Position numbers and translations under genes: made by a program | Notes under the pieces: model-generated | The model's database searches: none | What the model was told of the DNA's origin: nothing | The model's input: the letters and a program-made list of their open reading frames with translations, nothing else | Shown: piece after piece, positions 34,519 through 42,560 of the stretch | Layout: the number at the start of each line of letters is the position of its first letter | Numbering within the stretch: the first letter of the stretch is position 1 | IMG/VR virus record: IMGVR_UViG_3300037245_000958 | Coordinates: 1-43,069 of that record | Reading direction: 5' to 3' (one strand) | DNA length: 43,069 bases | Source of the DNA: a virus

Positions 34519-35490
34519 TCACTTTTTAGAGGGTATTGTAATAGAGATAGTAGGTATTTTAATTCCTACTGGATTAGTTTTAGCTTGTTCCGTAGCTTTC
34601 TGCTCTTCTTCTTCACTAAAGAAGATTTTCTCTAAGGAAGGATCTAAATCCCCCTCAAAGGAAATTGGTCTACGAGAAGCAACTTGTACCTTCTCTATCT
34701 TACCTACTTTACAAGTTGCTTTATAGGTTGTACCATCTACATAGGTATAGATCTTATAGCCAAAATACTTCCCAACCTTATTAGAGAAGGGACGTGACCC
34801 ACACATAGGTACTGTCTGTAGTAGCTTCTCATATTCTTGCTTAGTTCCTTTATTTACTACCTTTGTAATATCTATTGTGTGTGTGCATACTACTACAGTA
34901 GCTTTAGTAGCTTGGATGCCAGATAGAATAGCCCCTAGATCTGGGTTAGCTTGACCAAATATCCGTCTTGCGTCTGGCTTATCTAAGTCTAGAGTATTAT
35001 TAGCTAGGGTAATAACCGAGTCAGCAAGCTGGGAGAGAGAGTCTATAACGATAGCATCTGAATCGGTTAAGGTGAAGATATTAAGGGGGATTCCACTTCC
35101 ATTAATAGAATTAACTCCTATATCCCCTAATACCACTCCAGTTTCTGCATCAATAGTAACTCCCCTTTGTGCAGTAAATGTTTTAAGCGCTGTTTCTGCA
35201 AATCTAGGAAGTTCCTTGGTATCCTCTATACGAATAGGGATAATCTTAGCCATTTGCTCATTGGTAAGCAAAGGTCTACCCTGACTATCTTTAGCATAGA
35301 TTACAGTTTCAATACCATTCTCTGCATCAAACCAAAAGATACGAGTGATGCTAGGAACCTTAGCAATGGTGGCAGCTATGTGAGTCTTAGCTGATCCCGG
35401 CGCCCCAAAAAGAATTATCTTTCTAGGTAAGGACTCCTCGTTAGCATGAATCTTATTAGCTAGCTGAAGGAGATTGTTAGGCGGAGGCAT
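34519..35490 (-). CDS. Sak4-like RecA-fold ATPase
   Basis: 323 residues. Walker A GAPGSAKT (29-36), FWFDAENG (52-59), Walker B AIVIDS (146-151) and VVVCTHT near 200 match the AAA_24/Sak4 group of RecA-like phage recombination ATPases, which promote single-strand annealing with an SSB. The last 12 residues IPTISITIPSKK form a detached tail similar to the helicase N-terminus. CAGGAG precedes the ATG. Confidence 0.82.
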   Translation of the reverse strand: MPPPNNLLQLANKIHANEESLPRKIILFGAPGSAKTHIAATIAKVPSITRIFWFDAENGIETVIYAKDSQGRPLLTNEQMAKIIPIRIEDTKELPRFAETALKTFTAQRGVTIDAETGVVLGDIGVNSINGSGIPLNIFTLTDSDAIVIDSLSQLADSVITLANNTLDLDKPDARRIFGQANPDLGAILSGIQATKATVVVCTHTIDITKVVNKGTKQEYEKLLQTVPMCGSRPFSNKVGKYFGYKIYTYVDGTTYKATCKVGKIEKVQVASRRPISFEGDLDPSLEKIFFSEEEEQKATEQAKTNPVGIKIPTISITIPSKK

Positions 35491-35689
35491 AAAGAGTACT
35501 CCTGATTATACCCTGAGCTATTTGTTCCTTACGTCTAGCACACTCTCTACCTGCTTGATAAGCTTTTTCAGTATGTGTGTTATATCTAAGAGTGTAACTT
35601 GGGCTATAGGAGTGGTGAAAACTGATAGTAGAACCTCTACCAAAAATAAGATCCCAAATACCGTTTATTTTTCTAGGATACTTTTTCAT
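35477..35689 (-). CDS. Small basic protein, 70 residues
   Basis: Basic, Tyr/Ser-rich N-terminal half and a helical C-terminal half (YQAGRECARRKEQIAQG). GGAG precedes the ATG. It overlaps the upstream gene by 17 bases and the ATPase start by 14. Unknown function. Confidence 0.6.
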   Translation of the reverse strand: MKKYPRKINGIWDLIFGRGSTISFHHSYSPSYTLRYNTHTEKAYQAGRECARRKEQIAQGIIRSTLYASA

Positions 35690-36101
35690 CTTGACACTCC
35701 TTCTCTCCTAGCTTAGCATAACCTCCAATATCTATCCATGAATCATCATAGTTAGGATCACCATTAAGTATCCTACCTATTTTATGGACTATCATTTCTA
35801 ATGCTTCTTTGTGAGCAAAGGATAAAGAGTTCCAGTTAGAGGTATAAGAGCTATGCATAACTGCTTTAAGCTCTTGTGTTATCTCTGCATGTCCAGCAAA
35901 TTCTCCATAGAGTTTACCTCTCTCTGCTAAGGTAGCATCTAAGGGACTAGCAGGTAACTGAGAGGGAGCTTTGTGCAGCCTATCTAGTTCCTCCTGCATC
36001 TTAATTATAAAGGTAGCCTGTCTAGCTATTCGTTTATTATGCTTTCTACGTTCAACCTCTAAAGCTGATATAGTTGCTTCTAATTGTGCCTTTGTAGCCA
36101 T
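35673..36101 (-). CDS. DUF6378-containing protein
   Basis: 142 residues. An N-terminal coiled coil (about 6-42) is followed by LDATLAERGKLYGEFAGHA, then FAHKEALEMIVHKIGRILNG and DPNYDDSWIDIGGYAKL, the signature of the phage DUF6378 domain. Function is not known; it occurs widely in phage replication and nucleotide regions. GAGG lies nine bases upstream of the ATG. Confidence 0.82.
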   Translation of the reverse strand: MATKAQLEATISALEVERRKHNKRIARQATFIIKMQEELDRLHKAPSQLPASPLDATLAERGKLYGEFAGHAEITQELKAVMHSSYTSNWNSLSFAHKEALEMIVHKIGRILNGDPNYDDSWIDIGGYAKLGEKECQDEKVS

Positions 36102-36103
36102 GA

Positions 36104-36280
36104 TTAATACCTCGTTATCTTGTTAAAGGTTTCTACTAACTCTTCATGCCCTAGGATAAGTAGAAACCTAAGCATGATCTTCTCTGCGGCAAATTCCGCT
36201 TTTTCTGGATCTGCCTTATCAGCATTATTTATCATTAGACTTTTAAGATCTTTAATAGCTTGCTTCTCTGCTTCTATCAC
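36104..36280 (-). CDS. Small helical protein with GTG start, 58 residues
   Basis: GTG at 36280 is chosen because AGGGAGG lies eight bases upstream; the longer frame from TTG 36310 contains that site. Helical, with KAEFAAEKIMLRFLLILG in the middle. It lies between the Cas4-like nuclease and the DUF6378 protein. Unknown function. Confidence 0.65.
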   Translation of the reverse strand: MIEAEKQAIKDLKSLMINNADKADPEKAEFAAEKIMLRFLLILGHEELVETFNKITRY

Positions 36281-36293
36281 TAGGTTATCCTCC

Positions 36294-37295
36294 CTAGGCT
36301 GCTCTCTCAATTAGTTCCTCTAAGGTAAATATAAAATCCCATTCCTCTTCCGGTCTAATCATTGCATCTGGAGCCTCTAAGCTTACTAGGTCACAGATAC
36401 CATAGATAGGACAAGGACGACTCCAAGCTAAGCAACTTCCGCCACGCATGGGCCAGTGATCCATCTCTAGTAGTTGTAGTATCCGCTCATGGTCTATCTT
36501 CATATCCAGTAACCAAGATAGTCTATCACGCAGATGCTTATCAAAGGGAATGAGGTGTATCTTAGGAAGTATATTTTGTGCTTTAAGTTGATTTACTAAG
36601 TAAAGAACTTCCCAAGCGGATTGTTTTGATCCCGCTATAGAATCTAGAACAATAGAATAGCCTAAAGCTTGGCCCGAGTTTCTATACAGCGGACGGATAT
36701 CCTCTAGTTTTAATCCGGTAGTCTTAATCTCAATAATAACATGTAAGCCTGACAGCTTATTCTTTAGTACTAAATCAATATAACCACAGTAGTAATCTTG
36801 TGTCGCTTCATCTAGTATTATCTTGAAGGATACCTCAGCCGCTGGCTTCCCGTTAAAGTAGGCTATCTCCCAGAAATCAGCGTCCCACTCTGCGGCAAAT
36901 GCCTGTATTCCTGCTACTAAAGATAAGGCATTTTTAGCTGCTGATTCATTAGCAAAGTTATAGGACTTAATAGTTTCCCAGATAGCTTGTTCTAAAGACT
37001 GGGTTATTATATAGGTTTGAATACCTATACCAAAAGCTGAACCATAATCTAGATTTACATTATTCTTCTTAGAATCAAAATAGATATCCTGGTTTTGTAT
37101 GTTTTGTAATTTTAATCTTTGAAACTTTCGCTCACAGCTATTAAATAAATTTAAGGTAGAATGAGATAAGCGTAAAGGCTTACGGGTTAAGGTAGGATAG
37201 ATGGAGTGCCAATGGGAGAGTTCTACATCTTCTTCAAAACGATCATCTAACCAAGAGCCATCTAGGGATACTATATCAGAGGAGGAGTTATCCAT
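36294..37295 (-). CDS. PD-(D/E)XK nuclease with Cas4-like Fe-S cysteines
   Basis: 333 residues. SHSTLNLFNSCERKF places C54; GYIDLV gives D174, IIEIKT gives E189 and K191, and QALGY gives the Q209/Y213 motif. Cys288, Cys295 and Cys301 near the end complete a four-Cys set like that of Cas4/AddB Fe-S nucleases. Probably a 5'-3' exonuclease making single strands for the Sak4-like ATPase. No Cas1 or CRISPR array is present, so it is a replication or recombination enzyme. Confidence 0.9.
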   Translation of the reverse strand: MDNSSSDIVSLDGSWLDDRFEEDVELSHWHSIYPTLTRKPLRLSHSTLNLFNSCERKFQRLKLQNIQNQDIYFDSKKNNVNLDYGSAFGIGIQTYIITQSLEQAIWETIKSYNFANESAAKNALSLVAGIQAFAAEWDADFWEIAYFNGKPAAEVSFKIILDEATQDYYCGYIDLVLKNKLSGLHVIIEIKTTGLKLEDIRPLYRNSGQALGYSIVLDSIAGSKQSAWEVLYLVNQLKAQNILPKIHLIPFDKHLRDRLSWLLDMKIDHERILQLLEMDHWPMRGGSCLAWSRPCPIYGICDLVSLEAPDAMIRPEEEWDFIFTLEELIERAA

Positions 37296-37297
37296 GG

Positions 37298-37852
37298 TTA
37301 GAACTCCACTTCATCTAGATCAACAGTCTTAGCTATTACTGCTAATTCTTTAACAGCTTTCTTTGCCGTAGTTTTCTTCTTACCTGTTACTATCCGTTGT
37401 ATCTCTGCACCTGCTGTAAGGGTATACCCCCGAACTATTAACTTAATACTTTCTGGTTCTAGCTCTAAGATACTACCCTCATTATCTTTTAGGCATCGCA
37501 TTACATCCATGAGTCCTGCTCTTAGTCTTGGAACTGGGATATCCTCTGCACCAAGTAATGCATCTATCTTACCTAATTTCTCCGTTATACTATCTGTGGG
37601 AGAAAAGGTGGCTTCAGCTGAATCCAGAAGGATATCTTGAGAAGGAGCTACTTTAGCAGGTTCAGGATTAGTAAGCTTAGAGTTAGTAGCTATGGATGCA
37701 GCAGTAATCCCAACTTTAGGCTTAGGGATTACCCCCTTAGTAAGCTTGGAGGTAGCTACAGGAATTATCACTTTAGGGGTAGGTGCTAGCTTATTAGTAG
37801 CAATAATGGGCTTAGGCTTAACCTTAGTTGGGAGCTTAATTTGAATAACCAT
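37298..37852 (-). CDS. Hypothetical protein with Pro/Lys-rich N-terminus
   Basis: 184 residues. Residues 1-75 are disordered and rich in Pro, Lys, Ile and Thr (KLPTKVKPKPII). The rest is a helical domain with an acidic core and a basic stretch GKKKTTAKKA, ending DLDEVEF. The N-terminus resembles that of the helicase. AGAGGGAG precedes the start. Likely a replication accessory protein; family unknown. Confidence 0.65.
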   Translation of the reverse strand: MVIQIKLPTKVKPKPIIATNKLAPTPKVIIPVATSKLTKGVIPKPKVGITAASIATNSKLTNPEPAKVAPSQDILLDSAEATFSPTDSITEKLGKIDALLGAEDIPVPRLRAGLMDVMRCLKDNEGSILELEPESIKLIVRGYTLTAGAEIQRIVTGKKKTTAKKAVKELAVIAKTVDLDEVEF

Positions 37853-38161
37853 TTAAAATTCTCCCTCTTTTGCTTTTACAATCTCTACATCTAATATTGG
37901 CTTAGCTCTACTACGCCTCATACCAACATACATTAGCCATTTGTGTTTATCCTTACCTTCTGTAATCTGAGTCATAGTAAAATCTAAAGAGAATTTACCC
38001 AGCTCTGCTGCTAGTTCTGGATTAGATTTTAAAGCTCTAGTCTTATAAGTAGATAAAGCTCCTTTGATATGAATGCAAGCATCATAAGATTGTAATTTTA
38101 GAAGTAACTCATCTTCCGCAGATAAGAAAGCTTCCCATAAATCTGGGATAGTAGTGGACAT
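37853..38161 (-). CDS. Hypothetical protein, 102 residues
   Basis: N-terminal helix (PDLWEAFLSAEDELLLKL), a basic middle and a beta C-terminus (KWLMYVGMRR, ILDVEIVKA). TAATG overlap with the upstream stop. No family recognised. Confidence 0.65.
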   Translation of the reverse strand: MSTTIPDLWEAFLSAEDELLLKLQSYDACIHIKGALSTYKTRALKSNPELAAELGKFSLDFTMTQITEGKDKHKWLMYVGMRRSRAKPILDVEIVKAKEGEF

Positions 38162-38355
38162 TAGGAGGATTCCTCAGTTAAAAGTTTGTTAGCATATTTT
38201 ATTAAGTAATAGAAATCTCCGGAACTATTAAGAATATTGCTAATTCTTTCTTCATAGAACTCTTCCATTTTATTATTCTTCTTAAGATATTCCCTAGCTT
38301 CTATGTAACCTTTGGAAGTAGCAGGGAATAGTTGAGGAAATTTAGTATTGGTCAT
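38161..38355 (-). CDS. Small hypothetical protein, 64 residues
   Basis: ATG 38355 is chosen because it forms a TAATG overlap with the upstream stop; an ATG ten codons earlier lies inside the upstream gene. Helical, with YIEAREYLKKNNKMEEFYEE. Unknown function. Confidence 0.65.
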   Translation of the reverse strand: MTNTKFPQLFPATSKGYIEAREYLKKNNKMEEFYEERISNILNSSGDFYYLIKYANKLLTEESS

Positions 38356-38738
38356 TATCTTATCCTTAGGCATTGATAGCACCATTGCATTAGAACTCTT
38401 CTATCCATACCTTCTGTCTCTAAGCCTAGTTGATAACCTAGGAGACATAGCTTGTATTGCGCCCCAAATGTCCCACAAGAAGAACATCCTATCATGAATT
38501 CAAGGGATTGTCCATATCCAGTTTGGGTTAAACACTCTAAACATAGCTCCTGATAAGGTTTGCTAAGTGCTAAGATTAGCTCCTTACTTGTAGGGAGGGA
38601 TAGAGGATTGTTCTCAATACTTAGATCCTGTCTAATTCTATATAGAGTACCCTGATCTATAGATTCTCCATATAGAATAGCTAGAGTTAGGATTCGTTGT
38701 GCAGGGAATATCACTACCTGCCACCTACCATCTTCCAT
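38355..38738 (-). CDS. Cys-rich protein, possible zinc ribbon
   Basis: 127 residues. CLEC (residues about 66-69) and CSSC (about 84-87) could form one zinc site; further Cys occur at CYQC near the C-terminus. The gene overlaps the upstream gene by 25 bases. May be a small nucleic-acid-binding factor; family not recognised. Confidence 0.6.
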   Translation of the reverse strand: MEDGRWQVVIFPAQRILTLAILYGESIDQGTLYRIRQDLSIENNPLSLPTSKELILALSKPYQELCLECLTQTGYGQSLEFMIGCSSCGTFGAQYKLCLLGYQLGLETEGMDRRVLMQWCYQCLRIR

Positions 38739-38956
38739 GAGTGGTTATTGAGATGAGCACTAGAAAAATTTAAGGGACAACTAACCTCTATTCCTATATC
38801 ATTTAGGATATAATACAGCTGTATAGTATGTCCATCTTGCCGTATTAACTTATATCTCTTATTAGGAGTAAGATCTCGTAGTTTGCTAAGATTTAAGGTT
38901 GAATATGTAGGAAAGAATACTTCTCTTCCTACATAGTTTGTGTTTTTAGCTTTCAT
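38714..38956 (-). CDS. Hypothetical protein, 80 residues
   Basis: Basic beta-rich protein with the barrel-like pattern NKRYKLIRQDGHTIQLYYIL, typical of small KOW/SH3-like phage proteins. Start overlaps the stop of the 38-codon membrane ORF in ATGA. Unknown function. Confidence 0.6.
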   Translation of the reverse strand: MKAKNTNYVGREVFFPTYSTLNLSKLRDLTPNKRYKLIRQDGHTIQLYYILNDIGIEVSCPLNFSSAHLNNHSWKMVGGR

Positions 38957-39069
38957 TCTGTCTTACTCCCCTTTCTATTTAGATAATCAATATACGCTTT
39001 AAATAGATCTGAGATTTCATCATTGAAAATAAGTATAAAGAGTAATAAGAATATCGCTAGTTCGTTCAT
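38953..39069 (-). CDS. 38-residue single-helix membrane protein
   Basis: MNELAIFLLLFILIF forms one membrane helix, followed by a charged helical tail (NDEISDLFKAYIDYLNRKG). The ATG overlaps the helicase stop in ATGA and the stop overlaps the next ATG in ATGA. This double coupling and the clean hydrophobic/charged division argue for a real gene. Unknown function. Confidence 0.7.
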   Translation of the reverse strand: MNELAIFLLLFILIFNDEISDLFKAYIDYLNRKGSKTE

Positions 39070-41120
39070 TCTATTTCCCCTTTCTCTTCTCTCTTAGTAA
39101 TATCAATCACTTGATTCAGATAACCGCCATTAAAGTACTCTATCTTAGCCTTCAAACTATCTCCTTTAATCCGCTGGTTAGCTTGAGCCTTCTCAATCAC
39201 ATGCTGCTGCGCTATAATATCTAATCTAAATCTAGCTCTGGTCATAGCTGTATAAAGTAGTTCTCTGAATAGTAATATAGCATTAGAGTCATGTAGAGCT
39301 ACTATAACATTAGGCCATTCTGAACCTTGGGCCTTATGTACAGAGAGAGCATAACCTAGGGTTAAGGATGCAAAATCCCCAATAGTGTTACATTGATGAT
39401 CATTAAGCTCTTGCTGATCCTGCTGCCAGTTTCTAGGTTTAATATGTACTATATGGCTAGCACTACGTTTTTTCTCATCATCTTTATCATCCGCATCTAG
39501 CATTGCATTAATATCTAAGGCTGAATAGTCGTACTCTCCAAAATCCCCGGTATCTGCTTCAGCTTTGTTACCGATAATCTGTCCGGTATAGTCCATATTA
39601 GTGGAAGCAGGTCTAGGAATCTTACCTGTATACCCAGAATTAATCTCTATCTTAGAAACTACACCTTCCATCTTATCCAGGTAAACTCTATCTCCTACAG
39701 CTAGGTAGAGGGTTTGGAATCCTGCTTTTATTTCATACACAGACCTATTATGTTTTTGAGCCATAATAGTAGCTACTCCTTTAGCTAGATTCTTAGCAGA
39801 GACTGAATATTCGTTATCTTTAAAGAAAGGAGATAAGATCATATCCTCCATAGGATCAAACTCTTCAGCTATAATTAGCTTTTCTACTAATCTGCCAAAA
39901 GCTACTTCAAAGTTAGGGGTAGCTATTTTAATCTTTTGTTTACCACTAAATATTCGTACTCCTTTCTTACTATCATAATCCTGGACAATAGGTTTACCCT
40001 CTAGGCAATTAAGAGCTTGTCTGATAATAGGATTATCTAAAGCGGTACGATGTACAGTTGTTAGTTCTGCAATAGGTATTTGCTGTAAGGCATAAGCTAA
40101 GATAGATTTACCAATTACGGGTGGAAGCTGATTTATATCCCCTAGGAACATAATTTGGACGCCCCTTGGTAAGGCATCGAAGAGTTGCTGCCAAAGAGAT
40201 AGATCCCCTACTCCTAGCATACTAGCTTCTTCTACTACTAGATGGGTTATAGTAAGCTTATTAGTTTTATCCTTTTGTGGGTAATACCTTCGCTTTTTAT
40301 TCCCCTCTTCATCCACTATAAATTCTACAGTGTACTCTAGCAAGTTATGTACCGTAGTTATGTTATATCCAAATTTCTCAGCTAGGATGGGATGGGAGAT
40401 TAGTTTATTTTTGATATTATCCGCAGCTTGGTTAGTAAACGCTACAACAGCTATGCTAGGAGCAGTAGTATGCTTACCCGCTCCTTTGATCCGATACTCT
40501 GTATATTCCCATGGATGTCTGGCTAGCCATAACAAAGAGATAGCTTGCACTAGGGTGGATTTTCCCGTTCCAGCTTTGCCGATGATTGAGAAGTCGGCCC
40601 CGGAAAGGGCAAGCTCTAAAGCATCTACCTGGGAAGGATCTAATATTATAGGACTACCCGCAGCATCTACTAAGCTGGTAAGCTCATGATAAGGGTTGGT
40701 AGCAGGGATAGGTGAAGGGCTGATAGAAAGTTTAGATACCTTTTGCACTCTAATAGCTATAGCCTTAGGAGATACCTTAATTGGAATAGCTGGGGGAAGG
40801 GCTTTAGCTGGTAAGGTTACTATAGCGGCTTTCTTCAATAAGGAAGGTAATATTTTTACAGTGGAGGTATTAGGAATAATAGGTTTAATTGGAGTGGTAA
40901 TAGCTGGAGGCTTAAAGGGATTTTTACCCTCTAATACTATCTCTTTAAACCCTGACCCTTGATGTAGATCAGGCTTGTCCTTAATCCCGAACCAGGGAAT
41001 AGTAGCTGGGGTGATATGTACTCCAGAATCTTGTTTAAGATTTTTGGATGGCTGGCTAGCTGCTATCTTTGGGACTAAAGTTCTCTTCTTAGGAATAGTG
41101 ATTGTAGGTAGGTTACTCAT
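39066..41120 (-). CDS. SF1B DNA helicase, RecD/Dda-like
   Basis: 684 residues. Residues 1-150 are Pro/Lys/Ile-rich and probably disordered (PTITIPKKR at 5-13). Helicase motifs: Walker A GKAGTGKST (181-189), motif II VVEEAS (295-300; Glu where Asp is usual), motif III GDINQLPP (327-334), VHRT (357-360), HKAQGSEW (595-602), YTAMTRAR (623-630). It unwinds DNA 5' to 3' in this family. TAATG overlap with the upstream gene. Confidence 0.93.
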   Translation of the reverse strand: MSNLPTITIPKKRTLVPKIAASQPSKNLKQDSGVHITPATIPWFGIKDKPDLHQGSGFKEIVLEGKNPFKPPAITTPIKPIIPNTSTVKILPSLLKKAAIVTLPAKALPPAIPIKVSPKAIAIRVQKVSKLSISPSPIPATNPYHELTSLVDAAGSPIILDPSQVDALELALSGADFSIIGKAGTGKSTLVQAISLLWLARHPWEYTEYRIKGAGKHTTAPSIAVVAFTNQAADNIKNKLISHPILAEKFGYNITTVHNLLEYTVEFIVDEEGNKKRRYYPQKDKTNKLTITHLVVEEASMLGVGDLSLWQQLFDALPRGVQIMFLGDINQLPPVIGKSILAYALQQIPIAELTTVHRTALDNPIIRQALNCLEGKPIVQDYDSKKGVRIFSGKQKIKIATPNFEVAFGRLVEKLIIAEEFDPMEDMILSPFFKDNEYSVSAKNLAKGVATIMAQKHNRSVYEIKAGFQTLYLAVGDRVYLDKMEGVVSKIEINSGYTGKIPRPASTNMDYTGQIIGNKAEADTGDFGEYDYSALDINAMLDADDKDDEKKRSASHIVHIKPRNWQQDQQELNDHQCNTIGDFASLTLGYALSVHKAQGSEWPNVIVALHDSNAILLFRELLYTAMTRARFRLDIIAQQHVIEKAQANQRIKGDSLKAKIEYFNGGYLNQVIDITKREEKGEIE

Positions 41121-41959
41121 TATGCTGTCCAGTCCTCTTCCAGAGTGGCATCTTTCAGCTCTCCAGTAAGATACTTAATTAGTAGATCAATACTTTTCAT
41201 ATTCAAGCTATCTCTTTCCAGTAAGTAACTTTTCATAGCTTCAGTCGCTATTATCTCTAAAATCTCTATTATCCTAGTCTTAATCTTAAGGTTAACACTT
41301 AGGAACCGTGGGGAGCCAATAGCATCATCCCATCGGATCAAGCTAGCTACTTTCTTGATACTGGCTAACTCTAATTCTGTAGTAGCCAGTCCATTATGAA
41401 GCTTAGGAAGTAAGGTAGCTATCCTATCGCAAACTGTTTTTAGATCCATCCTAACCCTTACCCTTGCCCTAGCTTTCTTTTTTAGGGTAGACCTAGAACG
41501 AAAATAGGTATCCATATCGGCTTTGCATACATCTTGGCAAGCTATAGCTTTAATAGATTTATATAGTCCGTATGCTTTTTGCGTCCCCGCTGTGGTAAGA
41601 TTAATGGTAAGGGGAGAGGAATTAAGATGCGCTCTAGTATTTCTGCAATCCCAATATAGCTCTACTAGATGGTAATGAGGTATAGTTTGCAACGCTTCAT
41701 TAATTCCACCACGAAGATATTGAGGTTCTAGGTGCGGATTAACAATCAACTCTTGCTCTGTGAGTTGTAATAAGATCCCAGCTATAAGATAGGATCTAGG
41801 AATAGAGTTAACCTTAGTTTCTATTAATTTATAAAGTTTAGAGGGATCAGCAACTATGAGGTGAGTTCGTTCCCATAAGTCATTATGAAGATAATCATCT
41901 TGGATAGTAGAGGATAGCCCGGTTATGGGGCATACAGCATAGTGGATAGTAGATGACAT
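41120..41959 (-). CDS. Hypothetical protein coupled to the helicase, 279 residues
   Basis: Begins HYAVCPITGLSS, a Cys-containing start, then a helical protein with a very basic centre (RSTLKKKARARVRVRM, about 154-169), likely to bind nucleic acid. The end EEDWTA is acidic. It is translationally coupled to the helicase, suggesting a primase, loader or accessory role, but no catalytic motif is visible. Confidence 0.7.
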   Translation of the reverse strand: MSSTIHYAVCPITGLSSTIQDDYLHNDLWERTHLIVADPSKLYKLIETKVNSIPRSYLIAGILLQLTEQELIVNPHLEPQYLRGGINEALQTIPHYHLVELYWDCRNTRAHLNSSPLTINLTTAGTQKAYGLYKSIKAIACQDVCKADMDTYFRSRSTLKKKARARVRVRMDLKTVCDRIATLLPKLHNGLATTELELASIKKVASLIRWDDAIGSPRFLSVNLKIKTRIIEILEIIATEAMKSYLLERDSLNMKSIDLLIKYLTGELKDATLEEDWTA

Positions 41960-41991
41960 TAGGTAGTACTCCGAATTCAGAAGCTAGTAAA

Positions 41992-42045
41992 TAGCTGGGT
42001 TATCAGGTAGCTGGGTTATCAAATTAATACGTAGTTTGGTTATTA
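41992..42045 (-). repeat. Imperfect triple repeat in the leader of the 279-residue gene
   Basis: On the plus strand TAGCTGGGTTATCA occurs at 41992-42005 and 42008-42021, with a variant TAGTTTGGTTATTA at 42032-42045. The repeats fill the 87-base gap between 41959 and 42047. They may be a protein-binding or RNA regulatory site for the downstream replication genes. Confidence 0.6.
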
Positions 42046-42046
42046 A

Positions 42047-42235
42047 TTATTGCTTTGCAATAAAGCAACCTATCAATCTTTCTAAAGGTATAGTTCCAAT
42101 ACCTGGAATTAATACATTTATAAGAGTGGGATACGTTCTTATAATCTTATCCTTAGTTTCTATTTCTGTAACTCTTGGAAGGATAGTAAGGGATATAACT
42201 TGATTATTAATAAGTCTAGGTTTCAGGGTAGCCAT
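42047..42235 (-). CDS. Small hypothetical protein, 62 residues
   Basis: Beta-rich and hydrophobic (VISLTILPRVTEI, LINVLIPGIGTIP). AAGGAA lies about ten bases upstream of the ATG. Second gene of the leftward arm. Unknown function. Confidence 0.6.
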   Translation of the reverse strand: MATLKPRLINNQVISLTILPRVTEIETKDKIIRTYPTLINVLIPGIGTIPLERLIGCFIAKQ

Positions 42236-42246
42236 TATTGTATTCC

Positions 42247-42456
42247 TTATTCTTGTTTCAGGGTTAGTAAGTTAATCACCGAGTAGCGTGCTTGCTCTGA
42301 AACTATCTTGTAGTCCCAAAGTTGGCCAGCGGCTAAGCTTTCTATCTTGTCTGTGATATTCCTTATAAAACAAACTCTATTACTCCGAGTTTTAGCTATA
42401 TAACCATCCTGGCTATGCTTATCCCTTACTATGCGTACTTGGCTAGGTAAAGGCAT
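42247..42456 (-). CDS. First leftward gene, small basic protein, 69 residues
   Basis: Basic, beta-rich (VRIVRDKHSQDGYIAKT, NRVCFIRNI), suggestive of a small OB/SH3-like barrel that could bind nucleic acid. AAGGAG lies six bases before the ATG, about 32 bases after the predicted transcription start. As the first gene behind the leftward promoter it is probably expressed immediately after infection. Family not recognised. Confidence 0.7.
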   Translation of the reverse strand: MPLPSQVRIVRDKHSQDGYIAKTRSNRVCFIRNITDKIESLAAGQLWDYKIVSEQARYSVINLLTLKQE

Positions 42457-42494
42457 TTAATACTCCTTAGATATCAGATTTCAATGGAAACCCG

Positions 42495-42523
42495 ATTATC
42501 TCAAATATCACAAAATCTGTCAA
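42495..42523 (-). promoter_or_regulatory. Sigma70-type promoter of the leftward arm
   Basis: On the minus strand TTGACA (42523-42518), 17-base spacer, GATAAT (42500-42495). The predicted start lies near 42488. The 29-base element lies directly upstream of the -35 box. Architecture equals that of the rightward promoter. Confidence 0.85.
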
Positions 42524-42531
42524 ATGGGATG

Positions 42532-42560
42532 TAAGTGATTGTTTTTCCTCAATAATTTAT
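42532..42560 (-). repeat. Inverted partner of the 29-base element
   Basis: Reverse complement of 150-178 without mismatch. It ends nine bases upstream of the -35 box of the leftward promoter (TTGACA on the minus strand, 42523-42518), a typical position for an activator or repressor site. The left copy lies much further from its promoter, so the two arms may not be regulated identically. Confidence 0.85.

Noticed and set aside
36294-37295. CRISPR adaptation module suggested by the Cas4-like nuclease
   Set aside because: No Cas1, Cas2 or repeat-spacer array is present; the same family is common as a phage recombination exonuclease.
40330-41169. Plus-strand frames opposite the helicase gene
   Set aside because: They are antisense to a protein with all SF1 helicase motifs and result from its Pro/Lys/Ile-rich coding.
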